Of a DNA stretch of 56,715 nucleotides, positions 42,239 through 52,800 are shown in pieces. The translations under genes were made by a program, and so were the position numbers. This DNA is from Veillonella caviae. GTDB lineage: Bacteria; Bacillota; Negativicutes; Veillonellales; Veillonellaceae. How positions within the stretch are numbered: position 1 is the stretch's first letter; each line of letters begins with the position of its first letter. The notes beneath the pieces were generated by a model. That model did no database searches and was not told the origin of the DNA. It was given only the letters and a program-made list of their open reading frames with translations. The stretch lies in assembly GCF_003992125.1 (NCBI RefSeq), contig NZ_RQUY01000008.1:1-56715 (forward strand), read 5' to 3'.

Positions 42239-42991
42239 ATGAAAAAATACACATATATACCAGGCTCATTTATCGTAGCGTGGATTATTTGGGAATTAAT
42301 TGTCCGCCTCGGCGGTTTTAACGAAGCCTTGTTCCCGACGCCATATAGAGTGTTACTCGGTTTTGGAGAGCTCATCAATGATGGTGTTCTCATTAAGGAT
42401 ATCGTAGATAGTTTGGTACGTTTCTTTATTGGCTACACCATTTCTGTTGTCAGTGGTGTATTACTAGGTCTTGTTCTTGGGTGGTACAAGGAAATTTGGA
42501 ACTATATTAACCCTATTGTGCAAGTTATTAGGCCTATTTCTCCTGTTGCGTGGTTGCCGTTCATTGTATTGTTCTTCGGCATCGGACAAGCACCAGCGAT
42601 TGTGATCATCTTTATTGCTGCGTTTTTCCCTGTATTATTGTCCACTGTATCGGCCATTCAAAATATCGATCCTGTATATATTAAGGTGGCACGCAATTTT
42701 GGCATTAAACAACCAGCGCTTTTATTTAAAATTGTATTACCAGCGGTATTTCCTAGCATTGCTTCCGGTTTGCATATCGCCCTTGGTACGGCGTGGATAT
42801 TCCTCGTTACAGGAGAAATGGTTGGTTCCCAAACAGGGCTTGGATTCCTCATTATCGATATGAGAAACAATTTGCGCAATGACTTACTCATGGTTGCCAT
42901 CTTGACCATTGGTTTCGTCGGTCTTTTCCTTGATTGGGGGGTATCGATGATTGAAAAATGGATTTATAAACGTTGGGGTATTGAAAAATAG
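42239..42991 (+). CDS. ABC transporter permease (SsuC/TauC family)
   Basis: 250 residues, six membrane helices. The EAA-type loop is KVARNFGIKQPALLFKIVLPAVFPSIASGLHIALGTAWIFLVTGEM. GGAGGAGA is 5 bp upstream and the gene starts 9 bp after the binding-protein stop. Forms the importer channel as a homodimer. Confidence 0.92.
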   Translation: MKKYTYIPGSFIVAWIIWELIVRLGGFNEALFPTPYRVLLGFGELINDGVLIKDIVDSLVRFFIGYTISVVSGVLLGLVLGWYKEIWNYINPIVQVIRPISPVAWLPFIVLFFGIGQAPAIVIIFIAAFFPVLLSTVSAIQNIDPVYIKVARNFGIKQPALLFKIVLPAVFPSIASGLHIALGTAWIFLVTGEMVGSQTGLGFLIIDMRNNLRNDLLMVAILTIGFVGLFLDWGVSMIEKWIYKRWGIEK

Positions 42992-43002
42992 GAGGTCATC
43001 AT

Positions 43003-43776
43003 ATGAGCTACATTTCAGTGCGCAATGCACATAAGGAGTTTTTAAAAGATGGTGAGCCTCTAACTATTTTGGAGGACATCAATTTAGATATTGAAAAGGG
43101 CGAATTTATCTGTCTTTTGGGGCCTTCTGGTTCTGGTAAAAGTACCCTCTTGAACGCAATGGCAGGTTTTGACCTTGTTACATCTGGCTCTATTACCATT
43201 GACGGGGAAGAGGTGAAAGCACCGCAACTTCGGTATGTAACGGTATTCCAAAACTACGGTCTTTTGCCGTGGCGTACGGTGGAAAGCAATATTGAGTTAG
43301 GCCTTGAAAGTAAAGGAGTGCCAAAAGCTGAACGTCCTGCCATTGTAGATAAATACGTAAACATGGTAGGTCTTGACCATGCCCGTACACGATATCCTGC
43401 GGAATTGTCAGGCGGCATGCAACAACGGGTGTCCATTGCTCGTGCATTAGCAGTTGATCCTGATATTATCTTTATGGATGAACCATTAGGTGCTCTCGAT
43501 GCGTTGACACGCATTAATTTGCAAGATGAAATTTCTCGCATCTGTCGTGAAGAAGGGAAGACAGTAGTCTTCGTCACTCATGATATTGAAGAAGCCGTGG
43601 TTCTTGCAGACCGCGTTGTAGTCCTCGCTGCAAACCCTGGTCGCGTGCAAACTATCATTCCTGTTAATATCATCGATCGTACAGATCGTACATCGGCGAC
43701 CTTTGTTAATATTCGGAACCATATTTTTGAACAATTCCAAATGGCAAAAGAAGACAAAATCGAATTCTATATTTAG
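43003..43776 (+). CDS. ABC transporter ATPase (SsuB/TauB family)
   Basis: 257 residues. Walker A GPSGSGKST (about 43-51), Q-loop VFQNYGLLPWRTV, signature LSGGMQQR, Walker B IIFMDEPLGALDA and H-loop VTHD. AGGAGG precedes ATG. Energises the importer with the two genes just upstream. Confidence 0.95.
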   Translation: MSYISVRNAHKEFLKDGEPLTILEDINLDIEKGEFICLLGPSGSGKSTLLNAMAGFDLVTSGSITIDGEEVKAPQLRYVTVFQNYGLLPWRTVESNIELGLESKGVPKAERPAIVDKYVNMVGLDHARTRYPAELSGGMQQRVSIARALAVDPDIIFMDEPLGALDALTRINLQDEISRICREEGKTVVFVTHDIEEAVVLADRVVVLAANPGRVQTIIPVNIIDRTDRTSATFVNIRNHIFEQFQMAKEDKIEFYI

Positions 43777-43788
43777 TTATTATTAGGC

Positions 43789-43818
43789 TTGCTATATCTT
43801 GAGGACATCTGCTATAAT
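43789..43818 (+). promoter_or_regulatory. Promoter of tRNA-Ser
   Basis: TTGCTA (43789-43794), 18 bp, TATAAT (43813-43818), with the tRNA beginning 11 bp later. Confidence 0.7.
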
Positions 43819-43828
43819 ATACCATTAT

Positions 43829-43917
43829 GGAGAGGTGTCCGAGTGGTTTAAGGAGCTGGTCTTGAAAACCAGTGACTCCGCAAGGGGCCGTGGGTTCGAA
43901 TCCCACCCTCTCCGCCA
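43829..43917 (+). tRNA. tRNA-Ser (anticodon UGA)
   Basis: Class II tRNA with a long variable arm. Acceptor GGAGAGG pairs with CCTCTCC; anticodon stem CTGGT/ACCAG with loop CTTGAAA (anticodon TGA); variable arm GACTCCGCAAGGGGCC; T arm GTGGG-TTCGAAT-CCCAC. CCA is encoded. Confidence 0.97.
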
Positions 43918-44075
43918 AGATTACTAATGATTCTTATAGATGTTTGATAGTGTTTATAAGTGTTGAAATACAAGAGAAAATAAAGACTTGTGTAGAAAAT
44001 AGAAATGTTGGATAGTATTTTAGGACATTTGGAAAATTTGCCCCTAAATTGCCCCTTTTCTATACAAAAAAATAT
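43918..44075. other. Non-coding stretch after tRNA-Ser, possible integration scar
   Basis: AT-rich with the repeated string GCCCCTAAATTGCCCC near 44040-44055. Read on the minus strand this gives a short Gly/Lys-rich tail such as is seen at the ends of integrase genes, but it is too short to identify. Confidence 0.25.
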
Positions 44076-44120
44076 AGCCCCATAATGGACTGGATTAAAT
44101 CCATTATGGGGCTGTTTTTT
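44076..44120 (+). terminator. Intrinsic terminator
   Basis: AGCCCCATAATGGA (44076-44089) pairs perfectly with 44100-44113, then GTTTTTT. Confidence 0.93.
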
Positions 44121-44224
44121 GAATTGATATATTTGCATCTTTATTCTATAGAATATATAATAAAAAGTAATTGTGTATAATATGATATACATCTTATGTA
44201 TAGAAGTTAAGAAAAGGAGATTCT

Positions 44225-45451
44225 ATGAACCGCCTGAATTTTTCGCGCACGCAGATTTTAATTTTGCTCAGTGTGTGGCTCACGTTTTTGATTAGTTTTG
44301 TAGTACGTTTATCTTGGTCATCGGTAATGCCTATCGTTAATGAAGCATTACAGTTTACGCCACAAATGGGTACATCCTATTTGTCTGCCTTTTACGTGGG
44401 ATATGCTATCGCCGTATTGCCAGGGGGGATTTTGGCTGATCGTATTGGCTATAGAAAAACAATTCTGTTTAGTTTGCTGAGTATGGCTGTTGTAACGGCT
44501 CTTATGAGTACTATTGATAGCTATGCGTATGGTTGGTGGCTTCGACTCCTTCTCGGTGTTGTATCGGGACCTGTACAGGCATCTTGCCTCAGCGCCTTAG
44601 GGGATCATTTTGGCCCTAATCAACGTGGTGCAGCAGTTGGTATTTTCATGAGTTGTACGTCTTTTGGTATTACTACAGTTAATCTTTACGCACCATTTGT
44701 GGCTACCTATTATGGTTGGCAAATGGCATTCCTTGTAACTGCTGCTTTGCCATTAGTCGTATTAGCACTATGTTATTGGAATGTACGTAAACCAAGTGCT
44801 CATATTTTGGCACAACGAGAAGCAGAGGCGGCGCCTGCAGATAGTCATATAGGAGAGGCAACATCATTAAAAGAGAACTTGCTCCATATTTTGCAAAATC
44901 GCAATGTAAAATTCCTCGCTATTGCTGGGTTCTTTGCTACTGGTACTACATGGGGCGTTACACAATGGGCCAATTTATATATGGTAAAACAATTAGGGGT
45001 AACGGCTATTTATGCAGGTCAAGTTATGACTGCTTTCGGTACGGCAGCATTAATTGCAAAGCCAACAATTGGTATACTTTCAGATTTATTACCAATTAAG
45101 AAAAATCATTTAACTGCGTTTGTTATGTTTCTCTTCGCACCGGCATTATTGATTTTTGCTAATACATCAAATCCAAATATGCTTTTTGTTACAGGGCCTA
45201 TCCTTGGCATAGGTGCTTTCATGCACAGTGCTCTTACGAATGCTCTTGTCATACAATCAGCAGCGCCTCATTTGCGCGGTACTACGGCTGGGTTTGTTAA
45301 TTTATTCAACCAAATTGGCGTTATGTTGGCACCGATGCTTCTTAGCAATGTGTTGACTTGGACAGGAAACTATCAATATGCGTTAATGTCTATCGCTATT
45401 GCACCAATTTTAGGAGCCATTGCGTTATTCTTTGTTCGTTTAGGTAAATAA
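44225..45451 (+). CDS. Major facilitator superfamily transporter
   Basis: 408 residues, 12 membrane helices. MFS motif A is GGILADRIGYRKTIL after helix 2. A cytoplasmic loop of about 35 residues (AQREAEAAPADSHIGEATSLKEN) separates the two halves. It resembles the organic anion/sugar acid (ACS) branch; the substrate is not assignable. AAAAGGAGA precedes ATG; single-gene unit. Confidence 0.88.
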   Translation: MNRLNFSRTQILILLSVWLTFLISFVVRLSWSSVMPIVNEALQFTPQMGTSYLSAFYVGYAIAVLPGGILADRIGYRKTILFSLLSMAVVTALMSTIDSYAYGWWLRLLLGVVSGPVQASCLSALGDHFGPNQRGAAVGIFMSCTSFGITTVNLYAPFVATYYGWQMAFLVTAALPLVVLALCYWNVRKPSAHILAQREAEAAPADSHIGEATSLKENLLHILQNRNVKFLAIAGFFATGTTWGVTQWANLYMVKQLGVTAIYAGQVMTAFGTAALIAKPTIGILSDLLPIKKNHLTAFVMFLFAPALLIFANTSNPNMLFVTGPILGIGAFMHSALTNALVIQSAAPHLRGTTAGFVNLFNQIGVMLAPMLLSNVLTWTGNYQYALMSIAIAPILGAIALFFVRLGK

Positions 45452-45465
45452 TGTGAAAGCATAAG

Positions 45466-45552
45466 AGTATGCACCGCATTGTGTTGCTTTCTAATGTTAG
45501 ACATCAAAACAGCTAACATTAAGGAGCGCACATTAGGGGCATACTTTTTTTA
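45466..45552 (+). terminator. Long structured terminator after the MFS gene
   Basis: AGTATGC (45466-45472) pairs with GCATACT (45539-45545) followed by TTTTTT. Inside, TAATGTTAG pairs with CTAACATTA, with intermediate pairs, giving an 80-nt extended stem. Confidence 0.8.
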
Positions 45553-45648
45553 TTGCATAGATAGTAGGTATGACGAAAGGTTGTCACACCATTCATGTAA
45601 TTTTGAGACTTCATAATAGCTGTTGTCATGCTATACTAATAGAAAAAC

Positions 45649-45749
45649 GATGAGTAGAACAGTTTTACATAGATGAGTAAAACTGTTTCCACATAGATGA
45701 ATAGAACAATTTATACATAGATGAGTAAGTTCATTTATACATAGAGGAG
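45649..45749 (+). repeat. Four 23-24-bp tandem repeats that run into the ribosome binding site
   Basis: Units start at 45649, 45672, 45696 and 45720 with the pattern GATGAGTA(G/A)AAC...TTT(A/C)nACATA. A fifth partial unit begins at 45744 as GAGGAGT, in which GATGAG has become GAGGAG, the SD of the esterase gene at 45756. The array is non-coding and sits in the leader. Confidence 0.88.
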
Positions 45750-45755
45750 TTTATT

Positions 45756-46304
45756 ATGGAAATTATCTGTTTTGGCGATAGTATAACCCGTGGATATGAT
45801 GTTCGTTTTGGATTAGGGTGGGTAGAATTATGCGATGCTAGTATGGAACAAGTTCGATTTGAAAATCATGGTGTCGATGGTTTATCTGTACAAGGTTTAA
45901 TTAATAATCTTGAATACTGGGGCAGTGACAAAAAATATGATGATACACGTTATATTTGTATCATGTGTGGTACCAATGATATTTTGCAAGGTCGACATAG
46001 TCAATATGTATATGAGAAACTAGTGAAAGCTTGCACTATAGCTGCTGAAAAAGGTCATGTCATTATTGGGTTAGAACCGCAAATTGACGGTGATATGGAT
46101 GGACTCAATACAGTATTAGTAGAGGTTAATGAAAAACTCCGTCACTATGGAATGGCAGAGGAGTATTCGGTGATTGATTTTTACTCTGTTTTGCATGATG
46201 CAGATGATATTGGTCAAATCGTCTTTGCTGGTGAAGTGCATCCCAATGAACGAGGATATCGGTTGATGGCTTATAAAGCATTGGAAATATTTACTCGATT
46301 ATAA
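45756..46304 (+). CDS. SGNH/GDSL-family esterase
   Basis: 182 residues. Block I FGDSITRGYD (nucleophile Ser), block II Gly in DGLSVQG, block III GTNDI, block V GEVHPNERGY (catalytic Asp replaced by Glu-Val-His context, His present). No signal peptide, so cytoplasmic. Likely a lysophospholipase/thioesterase- or acetylesterase-type hydrolase; substrate unknown. Its SD derives from the tandem repeat array upstream. It is followed 31 bp later by addB. Confidence 0.87.
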   Translation: MEIICFGDSITRGYDVRFGLGWVELCDASMEQVRFENHGVDGLSVQGLINNLEYWGSDKKYDDTRYICIMCGTNDILQGRHSQYVYEKLVKACTIAAEKGHVIIGLEPQIDGDMDGLNTVLVEVNEKLRHYGMAEEYSVIDFYSVLHDADDIGQIVFAGEVHPNERGYRLMAYKALEIFTRL

Positions 46305-46335
46305 GCTGTGTTTTCAATAGAGAATGGGAGGCCAT

Positions 46336-49300
46336 ATGAGTATTACCATGTATTACGGTCGCGCCGGTTCTGGCAAGACGAGGGCCGTATATGAGCGGAT
46401 TAAACAAGTTATATCGGAATGCCCAGGGGAACCGATTATTTTATTAGTACCAGAACCAGCTACGTATCGTGTGGAGCGGGAGTTGGCGGAATGTATGCCC
46501 CATAAAGGATTTACTACTGTGCGCGTCGTTGGATTTGGACGATTGGCGTACCAAGTCTATCAATCTATTGGCAATGCTGATATGCATGAGTGTAGTATTT
46601 CTAAATTGGGTCGGTCTATGTTATTGCGCCTTGTTATGAAACGGAAAGTCAATGAATTAGGTTTATTGTCGCAAGCGGCAAAACGACCAGAGTTTTCCTC
46701 GGTTCTACAAAATCTATTTTCTGAATTTAAATCATTCCGTATTGGACCGCAGGACTTAGAATCTGGTGCTCAAAAGGTTTCTAACGAAGTGTTGCGTAAA
46801 AAATTACGTGAATTAGCAATCTGTATGACTGCCTATGATGAGGAATTAGAAAAACACAGTCAAATCGATGATGACCCAATCATGGCGTTAGTAGAATCTC
46901 TACCACAATCGCCATTAATGAAAAACAGCCATGTTTTCGTAGATGGATTTCATTGGTTTACGCCAGTTCATTTTGAATTGCTGTATATGATGTTTGATTT
47001 AGCGAAAGAATCAGTCATCACCGTAGATTTGCCAGATGATCCAAAACGCTTGTTACAAAAGAAACATAGTCATACTCTTTTTGCCCGTTCCATTGAAATC
47101 TTAGATAATCTATATGCTATATATGGAGAAAAATTATCCTTTCAAGCTTGTGAGGGTCATCGTGGAACCGATGTATTGCAGTCATTGGAACAACATTTCT
47201 TTCATAACAGGCATAATGTAGTGAAAACGACAGTGCCCATTATTTCTGCGTATAATCGCGAACGTGAGGCAGATTGGGTGGCTCGAGATATTCTCGCCTA
47301 TATTGAAAGCAATCCGAACGCACGGTACCGCGATGTATGCGTAATGTTGCGCGAATCAGAAATCTATGGAGATATTTTAGAAAAAGTATTTACTCGTTAT
47401 GGTATTCCTCATTTTATGGACCGTCAACGACCTATGAAAAACCATCCCCTAGGGGAATTGTTAATCGATTTATTAGGTGTTGTAAAACATAATTACAATC
47501 GAGATAATATGTTCCGATTGTTGAAAACCGATTTAACACCGCTTTCACGAGATATGGTGGATGAATTAGAAAATTATGTATTGGAATTTGGCATTGATCA
47601 TTATAGATGGGCGGTAGAGCGCTGGACTTATATGAATCGAGTGTCCCATGTGGACGATGAAGCGCAGCCAGATGCAGCGCGTCGTGAGCGAGTGAACGAA
47701 TCCCGTCGAGTTATCATGGATATTTTAGAGCCTTGGTTTGATTTTGCTGCCAATCAAAACCTCCATACAGGACGCCAGTGGTGTGAGCGTATTTACGGTG
47801 TATTAGAAGAATTACAAGTGCCTCAACGACTCTATGAATGGACAAAAGAGGCGGAGGAACATGGCGATTTAGAATCAAAGGCTAGCCATGAGCAAATGTA
47901 TAATGCCATCATCGGATTCTTGGACGAAATGATGATACTCACTGATGAAGAGCTGTTGTCCTTAGATGAGGTGATGGCTCTCTTGGATGAGGCATTAGAA
48001 GATGTAAATTATTCCATGATTCCTCCATCTCTTGACCATGTGGCAATCACTACCATTGAACGGGCTTATAGTCAGTCGTGGCCACGCGTGTATGTGATGG
48101 GCCTCAATCAAGGTGTATTCCCTCAAAACATGGGGGATGAAGGGCTGATTAAGGATAAGGATCGTGAATTGTTGGCACAGGCAGGTATCACTTTAGCAGA
48201 AGGCGCGTTGCCTAAGGCGTTTAATGAAAATTTTCTTCTCTACCTCGCTATGACTCGTGCTAGTGAGCAATTGATATTGTCCTATGCAGGGGCTAATGAA
48301 GATGGAGAAGGACTTGAATCGTCACTCATTGTGAAACGATTACAATCCCTTGGCTTTTGTGGTAAACCAATAGAGGTGCCACTTACAATTCAATCTGGCA
48401 CAGAGGGGGATTATGTGTGGCGCCCAAATCAGAGCCTATCCTTGTTGTCCGAACGTTGGGGTGCCCTTTTTAGCGGCGTCCATGTGGAACCTGTGTGGTG
48501 GGGGCTTTATAACTGGGCCCGTGAAAGCCCTATATATCGCCCTCGTTTAGCGGAGGTGAGTCGCGGTATTCGCGATAATAATCATGTACCTGTACTCACA
48601 AAGGATCTCGTAAAAGGATTGTTTTTACCAAAGGGCTACATGTCTGGATCCGTTACACGACTTGAAAAATATCAACAATGTCCATTTAAATTTTATGCTC
48701 AATATGGGCTGAAATTGGAAAAACGAAAAATCAGGTCCTTTGGAGCACCAGAAATTGGCACTTTTTTACATGCCAATTTAGAAAGACTAGGGGCTTACTT
48801 ATTAGCAGAGAATAAACAATGGCGCGATTTAGACGAAACGGCACAGAAAGAATTATGTGCTAAAATCGGGGCGGATATTCTCAAGGAACATCGCTACGAT
48901 GAAGATGAAACAACGGCGTATCAACAGGCCATTGAAGAGCGCATTGTGCGTACTTTCAGAAAAACGGTGTCCCGCCTAGTGGAATGGTCTAATCAAAGCG
49001 CATTTGACACGAAATATGTAGAACAAGATTTTGGTCGTCCTAATGGATGGGATGCTATTAAGGTACCTATTGGTGACAATTATTATTTGCGTCTTGTAGG
49101 ACAAATCGATCGCATTGATGAATATAATGCAGATGGTCATACGCAGGGCATGGTTATCGACTATAAATCAGGTAACACATCGGTGAAGGCCCAGGATATT
49201 TACTATGGCCTTAAATTACAGTTTATGACCTATTTGCTGGCATTAGAGTCATCATATGCTAAGACCCATGGTAAAACCATGTATCCAGCGGCGGTATTAT

Positions 49301-49809
49301 ATACATATGTTAAAAATCCACTCACACCAGTAGATACACCAATTTCCTATGAAGAAGCAGAAGTAGAAGCGCGTAGAAATAATACATTAAGCAATAAGGG
49401 CTATGTTACAGATGATGTGGAGATGTTGGAAAACATCGATAATAAGATTTATACCTATGGCTCTAGTAAAGGACCTTATGTACCTGTGCGAGTAGGTAAA
49501 AGTGGGATTAATAAAAGTGATGTACGATATGTTAAAACAGCTGGTGAATTCGATGTTATGTGTCGCTATACAGAAACGGTGATGGCAAATATTGGCACAT
49601 CTATTAGCAAAGGAGAATTTCCCATTGCTCCGTACCAATTGAATAAGGCCATACCTTGCTCCTATTGCGATTACAAATCGGTGTGTCGTTTTGATAACCA
49701 ACGGAATCGCTATCACTACTTAACAAAACTCAGTGAAGATGAGGCTCTACAGCGCATGAAGGACGAGTTGAATGGTAATGCTGAAGATACTACAGGAGGT
49801 GAAGTATAA
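46336..49809 (+). CDS. addB: ATP-dependent nuclease subunit B (AddB/RexB)
   Basis: 1157 residues from ATG 46336 (GGGAGG upstream; the ATG at 46324 precedes the SD). The N-terminal Walker A is YYGRAGSGKT, followed by the inactive-helicase body. The C-terminal RecB-type nuclease domain has IDRIDEYN and VIDYKSGN. The Fe-S cluster cysteines are YQQCPFKFYAQYG and, near the end, IPCSYCDYKSVC. With AddA it processes DNA double-strand ends to Chi-like sites for RecA loading. The stop overlaps addA by one base. Confidence 0.95.
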   Translation: MSITMYYGRAGSGKTRAVYERIKQVISECPGEPIILLVPEPATYRVERELAECMPHKGFTTVRVVGFGRLAYQVYQSIGNADMHECSISKLGRSMLLRLVMKRKVNELGLLSQAAKRPEFSSVLQNLFSEFKSFRIGPQDLESGAQKVSNEVLRKKLRELAICMTAYDEELEKHSQIDDDPIMALVESLPQSPLMKNSHVFVDGFHWFTPVHFELLYMMFDLAKESVITVDLPDDPKRLLQKKHSHTLFARSIEILDNLYAIYGEKLSFQACEGHRGTDVLQSLEQHFFHNRHNVVKTTVPIISAYNREREADWVARDILAYIESNPNARYRDVCVMLRESEIYGDILEKVFTRYGIPHFMDRQRPMKNHPLGELLIDLLGVVKHNYNRDNMFRLLKTDLTPLSRDMVDELENYVLEFGIDHYRWAVERWTYMNRVSHVDDEAQPDAARRERVNESRRVIMDILEPWFDFAANQNLHTGRQWCERIYGVLEELQVPQRLYEWTKEAEEHGDLESKASHEQMYNAIIGFLDEMMILTDEELLSLDEVMALLDEALEDVNYSMIPPSLDHVAITTIERAYSQSWPRVYVMGLNQGVFPQNMGDEGLIKDKDRELLAQAGITLAEGALPKAFNENFLLYLAMTRASEQLILSYAGANEDGEGLESSLIVKRLQSLGFCGKPIEVPLTIQSGTEGDYVWRPNQSLSLLSERWGALFSGVHVEPVWWGLYNWARESPIYRPRLAEVSRGIRDNNHVPVLTKDLVKGLFLPKGYMSGSVTRLEKYQQCPFKFYAQYGLKLEKRKIRSFGAPEIGTFLHANLERLGAYLLAENKQWRDLDETAQKELCAKIGADILKEHRYDEDETTAYQQAIEERIVRTFRKTVSRLVEWSNQSAFDTKYVEQDFGRPNGWDAIKVPIGDNYYLRLVGQIDRIDEYNADGHTQGMVIDYKSGNTSVKAQDIYYGLKLQFMTYLLALESSYAKTHGKTMYPAAVLYTYVKNPLTPVDTPISYEEAEVEARRNNTLSNKGYVTDDVEMLENIDNKIYTYGSSKGPYVPVRVGKSGINKSDVRYVKTAGEFDVMCRYTETVMANIGTSISKGEFPIAPYQLNKAIPCSYCDYKSVCRFDNQRNRYHYLTKLSEDEALQRMKDELNGNAEDTTGGEV

Positions 49810-52800
49810 TGGCTGTATCATGGACACCAGAGCAGGCATCTGCCATTATGGCTCCGAAGGATAGCACATTGCCAGCACAAACCTTATTAGTAGCGGCAGC
49901 GGCGGGGTCTGGTAAGACCGCAGTTCTCGTAGAACGAATTATTACGCGGTTACAAGATATGGATAATCCATTATCTGTACAGGAACTGATGGTCGTCACA
50001 TTTACAAAAGCGGCGGCTGCAGAAATGAGTGCCCGTATTGGCGTTGCATTAGCAAAGGCGATGGAATCTACAGATGATCCGGTATTGCAACAACGGTTGG
50101 AACATCAACTCAATCTCTTGCCATCGGCGCATATTTCTACACTTCACTCCTTTTGCCAATGGGTGATACGCTCTTATTTTTATAAATTAGATATTAATCC
50201 TACGGCGCGCATCGGCAATGAAGCGGAAATGACCTTGTTAAAACAAGAGGTGTTAGATACTTTATTACGACAGGCATACGAAGACAATACATATCATATC
50301 TTTGATTTGTCCGATTTCTTTAGCGATGATAAATCCGATGCAGGATTGCAACATAAGGTGCTCAGTCTTTATGAATATGCCATGTCCTTACCAAATCCTG
50401 ATGGATGGCTTACACATGCAGTACAGCCTTATGAGGAGGCACAGTCACAATCCCTCATCGATACCTTGTGGGGACAGGCGGCTTGGGCGGAACAGCAGAA
50501 GCAAATCGGCCAGTTAAAAGAACGATTGCAGCGCATGGAAGCCATCTTGGCTAGTCCTGTAGGGCCTCATAAGTGGTCGTCTATTTATGATAACCAAATA
50601 GCCGCTTTAGAACTGCTAAGCAATGCCTGTACATGGGGCGATATGGTAGATACGTGCAAACAGTTAGATACATTTACTAAGGGAACTTTCACCAGTTTAA
50701 AAACATTGATTGCCAATGGCACCGTAGATATAGGTTTAGTAGAAGAATTTAAATCCTTAGGTTCTCAAAATAAGGATATTCTAAAAGGAATGCAAACTGG
50801 TTTGTTTCATATAGAAGAAAGGGTGTTACAGCAACAGTTTGTTGACCAATATCCTATTATTCAGAATTTGGTGAATCTTACCATTGCGTTCCATAGCGCC
50901 TATGATGTAGCTAAAAAAGAACAAGGCATTATGGATTTTAGCGATTTGGAACATTTGTGTTTGGCGCTCCTCATAGAACCGGGGACGGAAGAAAATCCTA
51001 AACCATCTGATGTAGCAAAGGAATTGCAGGATACTTTCAAAGAAATCATGGTCGATGAATACCAAGATACGAATGGTGTACAGGAGACGATTATCAATCT
51101 TATATCCAAAGTGGATAATCGGTTCTACGTTGGCGATGTGAAGCAGGCGATTTATAGTTTCCGCATGGCAGACAGTTCGCTATTCATGAATAAATACAAC
51201 ACCTATGGTGGCGTTGATGCTGTTGAACGGCGCATCGATTTGGCGAAAAATTTTAGATCCCATGAAAATATTTTGGCTGTAACAAACTTTATATTTTATC
51301 AGATTATGACTGCTGATGCGGCAGAACTAGATTATACGGAACGAGAATCGCTCATACCAGGTCGCGTGGTTGAGGATGCACCTCCTGATTGGGTCGGTGG
51401 GCCTGTAGAATTACACTTGCTTGATTTGAGTGATACAGGAGACCAAGATAACAGTACTGAAGCGTATTCAAATGGTGCTCATAGCGGACATTCTTATGGG
51501 GATAGTTCTAGTGATACCGGTGGTGATTCTCCAGAAAGCAATGAGCGGGAATTAGATTTTATCATCCAGAAGATCAAGGAAATGCACGCTGCTAAAGTGC
51601 AAGTGCAGAATTCAGATGGTACATTCCGACCGATTCAATGGAGGGATTTTGCTATTCTGCGCCGTTCTGTGGCCACTTGGGGGACTCGTGCCGTAGCAGC
51701 TATGCGTGAAGCTGGTATTCCAGCGGTGGTAAATGAGCGAGATGGGTATTTTGAAACTCAAGAAATTCAATTGCTCTTAGCGCTGTTACAGATTATTGAT
51801 AATCCCTGCCAAGATTTACCGATGGCTGCAGTACTGCACTCTGGCCTTGTTGGGTTAGATGCTAATGAACTAGGGGCTTTACGTTTGTGTGGCGATGGAT
51901 TCTTGTGGCAGTTGCTGCCCGATTATGCTGCTACTACAGGTCGTGAGGATATAGCACAATTTGTAGCCCATATGGAACGGTGGCGCACCTTGTCTCGCCG
52001 TCGTGGCATTAGCGATTTACTGTGGGATATTTACGAAACCTTGGATTATGTAAATTATGTGGGCGCTATGCCTAATGGATTGGTGAGACGTGCCAATGTG
52101 CTTGCTTTATACGACCGTGCAAAAGGATTTGAAAGATCTGGGTTCCGTGGTCTTTTTAGATTTTTACGCTTTGTTGAAAGCTTACGGGACAGTAATCAGG
52201 ACATGGCGGTTGCTAATGTAGTGACAGAAGCGGACGATGTGGTACGCATCATGACGATTCACAAATCGAAGGGGCTTGAATTCCCTGTGGTGTTCCTTAC
52301 AGGTATGCAGAAATCATTTAATATGATGGATTTTCGCTCACCATTGCTCATCGATAAACATGCTGGTATTGGGCTTAAAGGATATTATCCAGATTTACGC
52401 GTATCCTATCCATCTATGCCTTGGCTATATTGTAAATCTGTGAAATTAGATGCTTTGAAAGCCGAGGAACAACGTATCCTATATGTAGCTCTTACAAGGG
52501 CTCGTGATAAATTATTCATGACTGGTTATATTAAGGGATTTATAACTGATACGAATGCATTGACACCTATAGGCAAGCGTGTGAAACAGGCAGCAGTGAC
52601 AAAAACACAGGCGTTGGAAACTGATTTAATTACATCGGGCAACTCCTATCTTGATTGGGTGATTACCGCTTTTGCACGTCACCTCGAAGGAGGGGCTCCG
52701 TTGAGGAATAGTATCGAATTTGAAGGGGATACTACTTTTGATTTGTTGGACCGAAACTGTCGTATTAAGGTGGAAATTCACGATGGTAACCTTTATGGAC

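Noticed and set aside
43848-44192. 114-residue minus-strand ORF ending GGIRTHGPLRSHWFSRPAP
   Set aside because: Its C-terminus is the reverse complement of tRNA-Ser, a well-known spurious translation.
45649-45743. Possible small CRISPR array
   Set aside because: The repeats are contiguous and imperfect without unique spacers, so they are tandem repeats.
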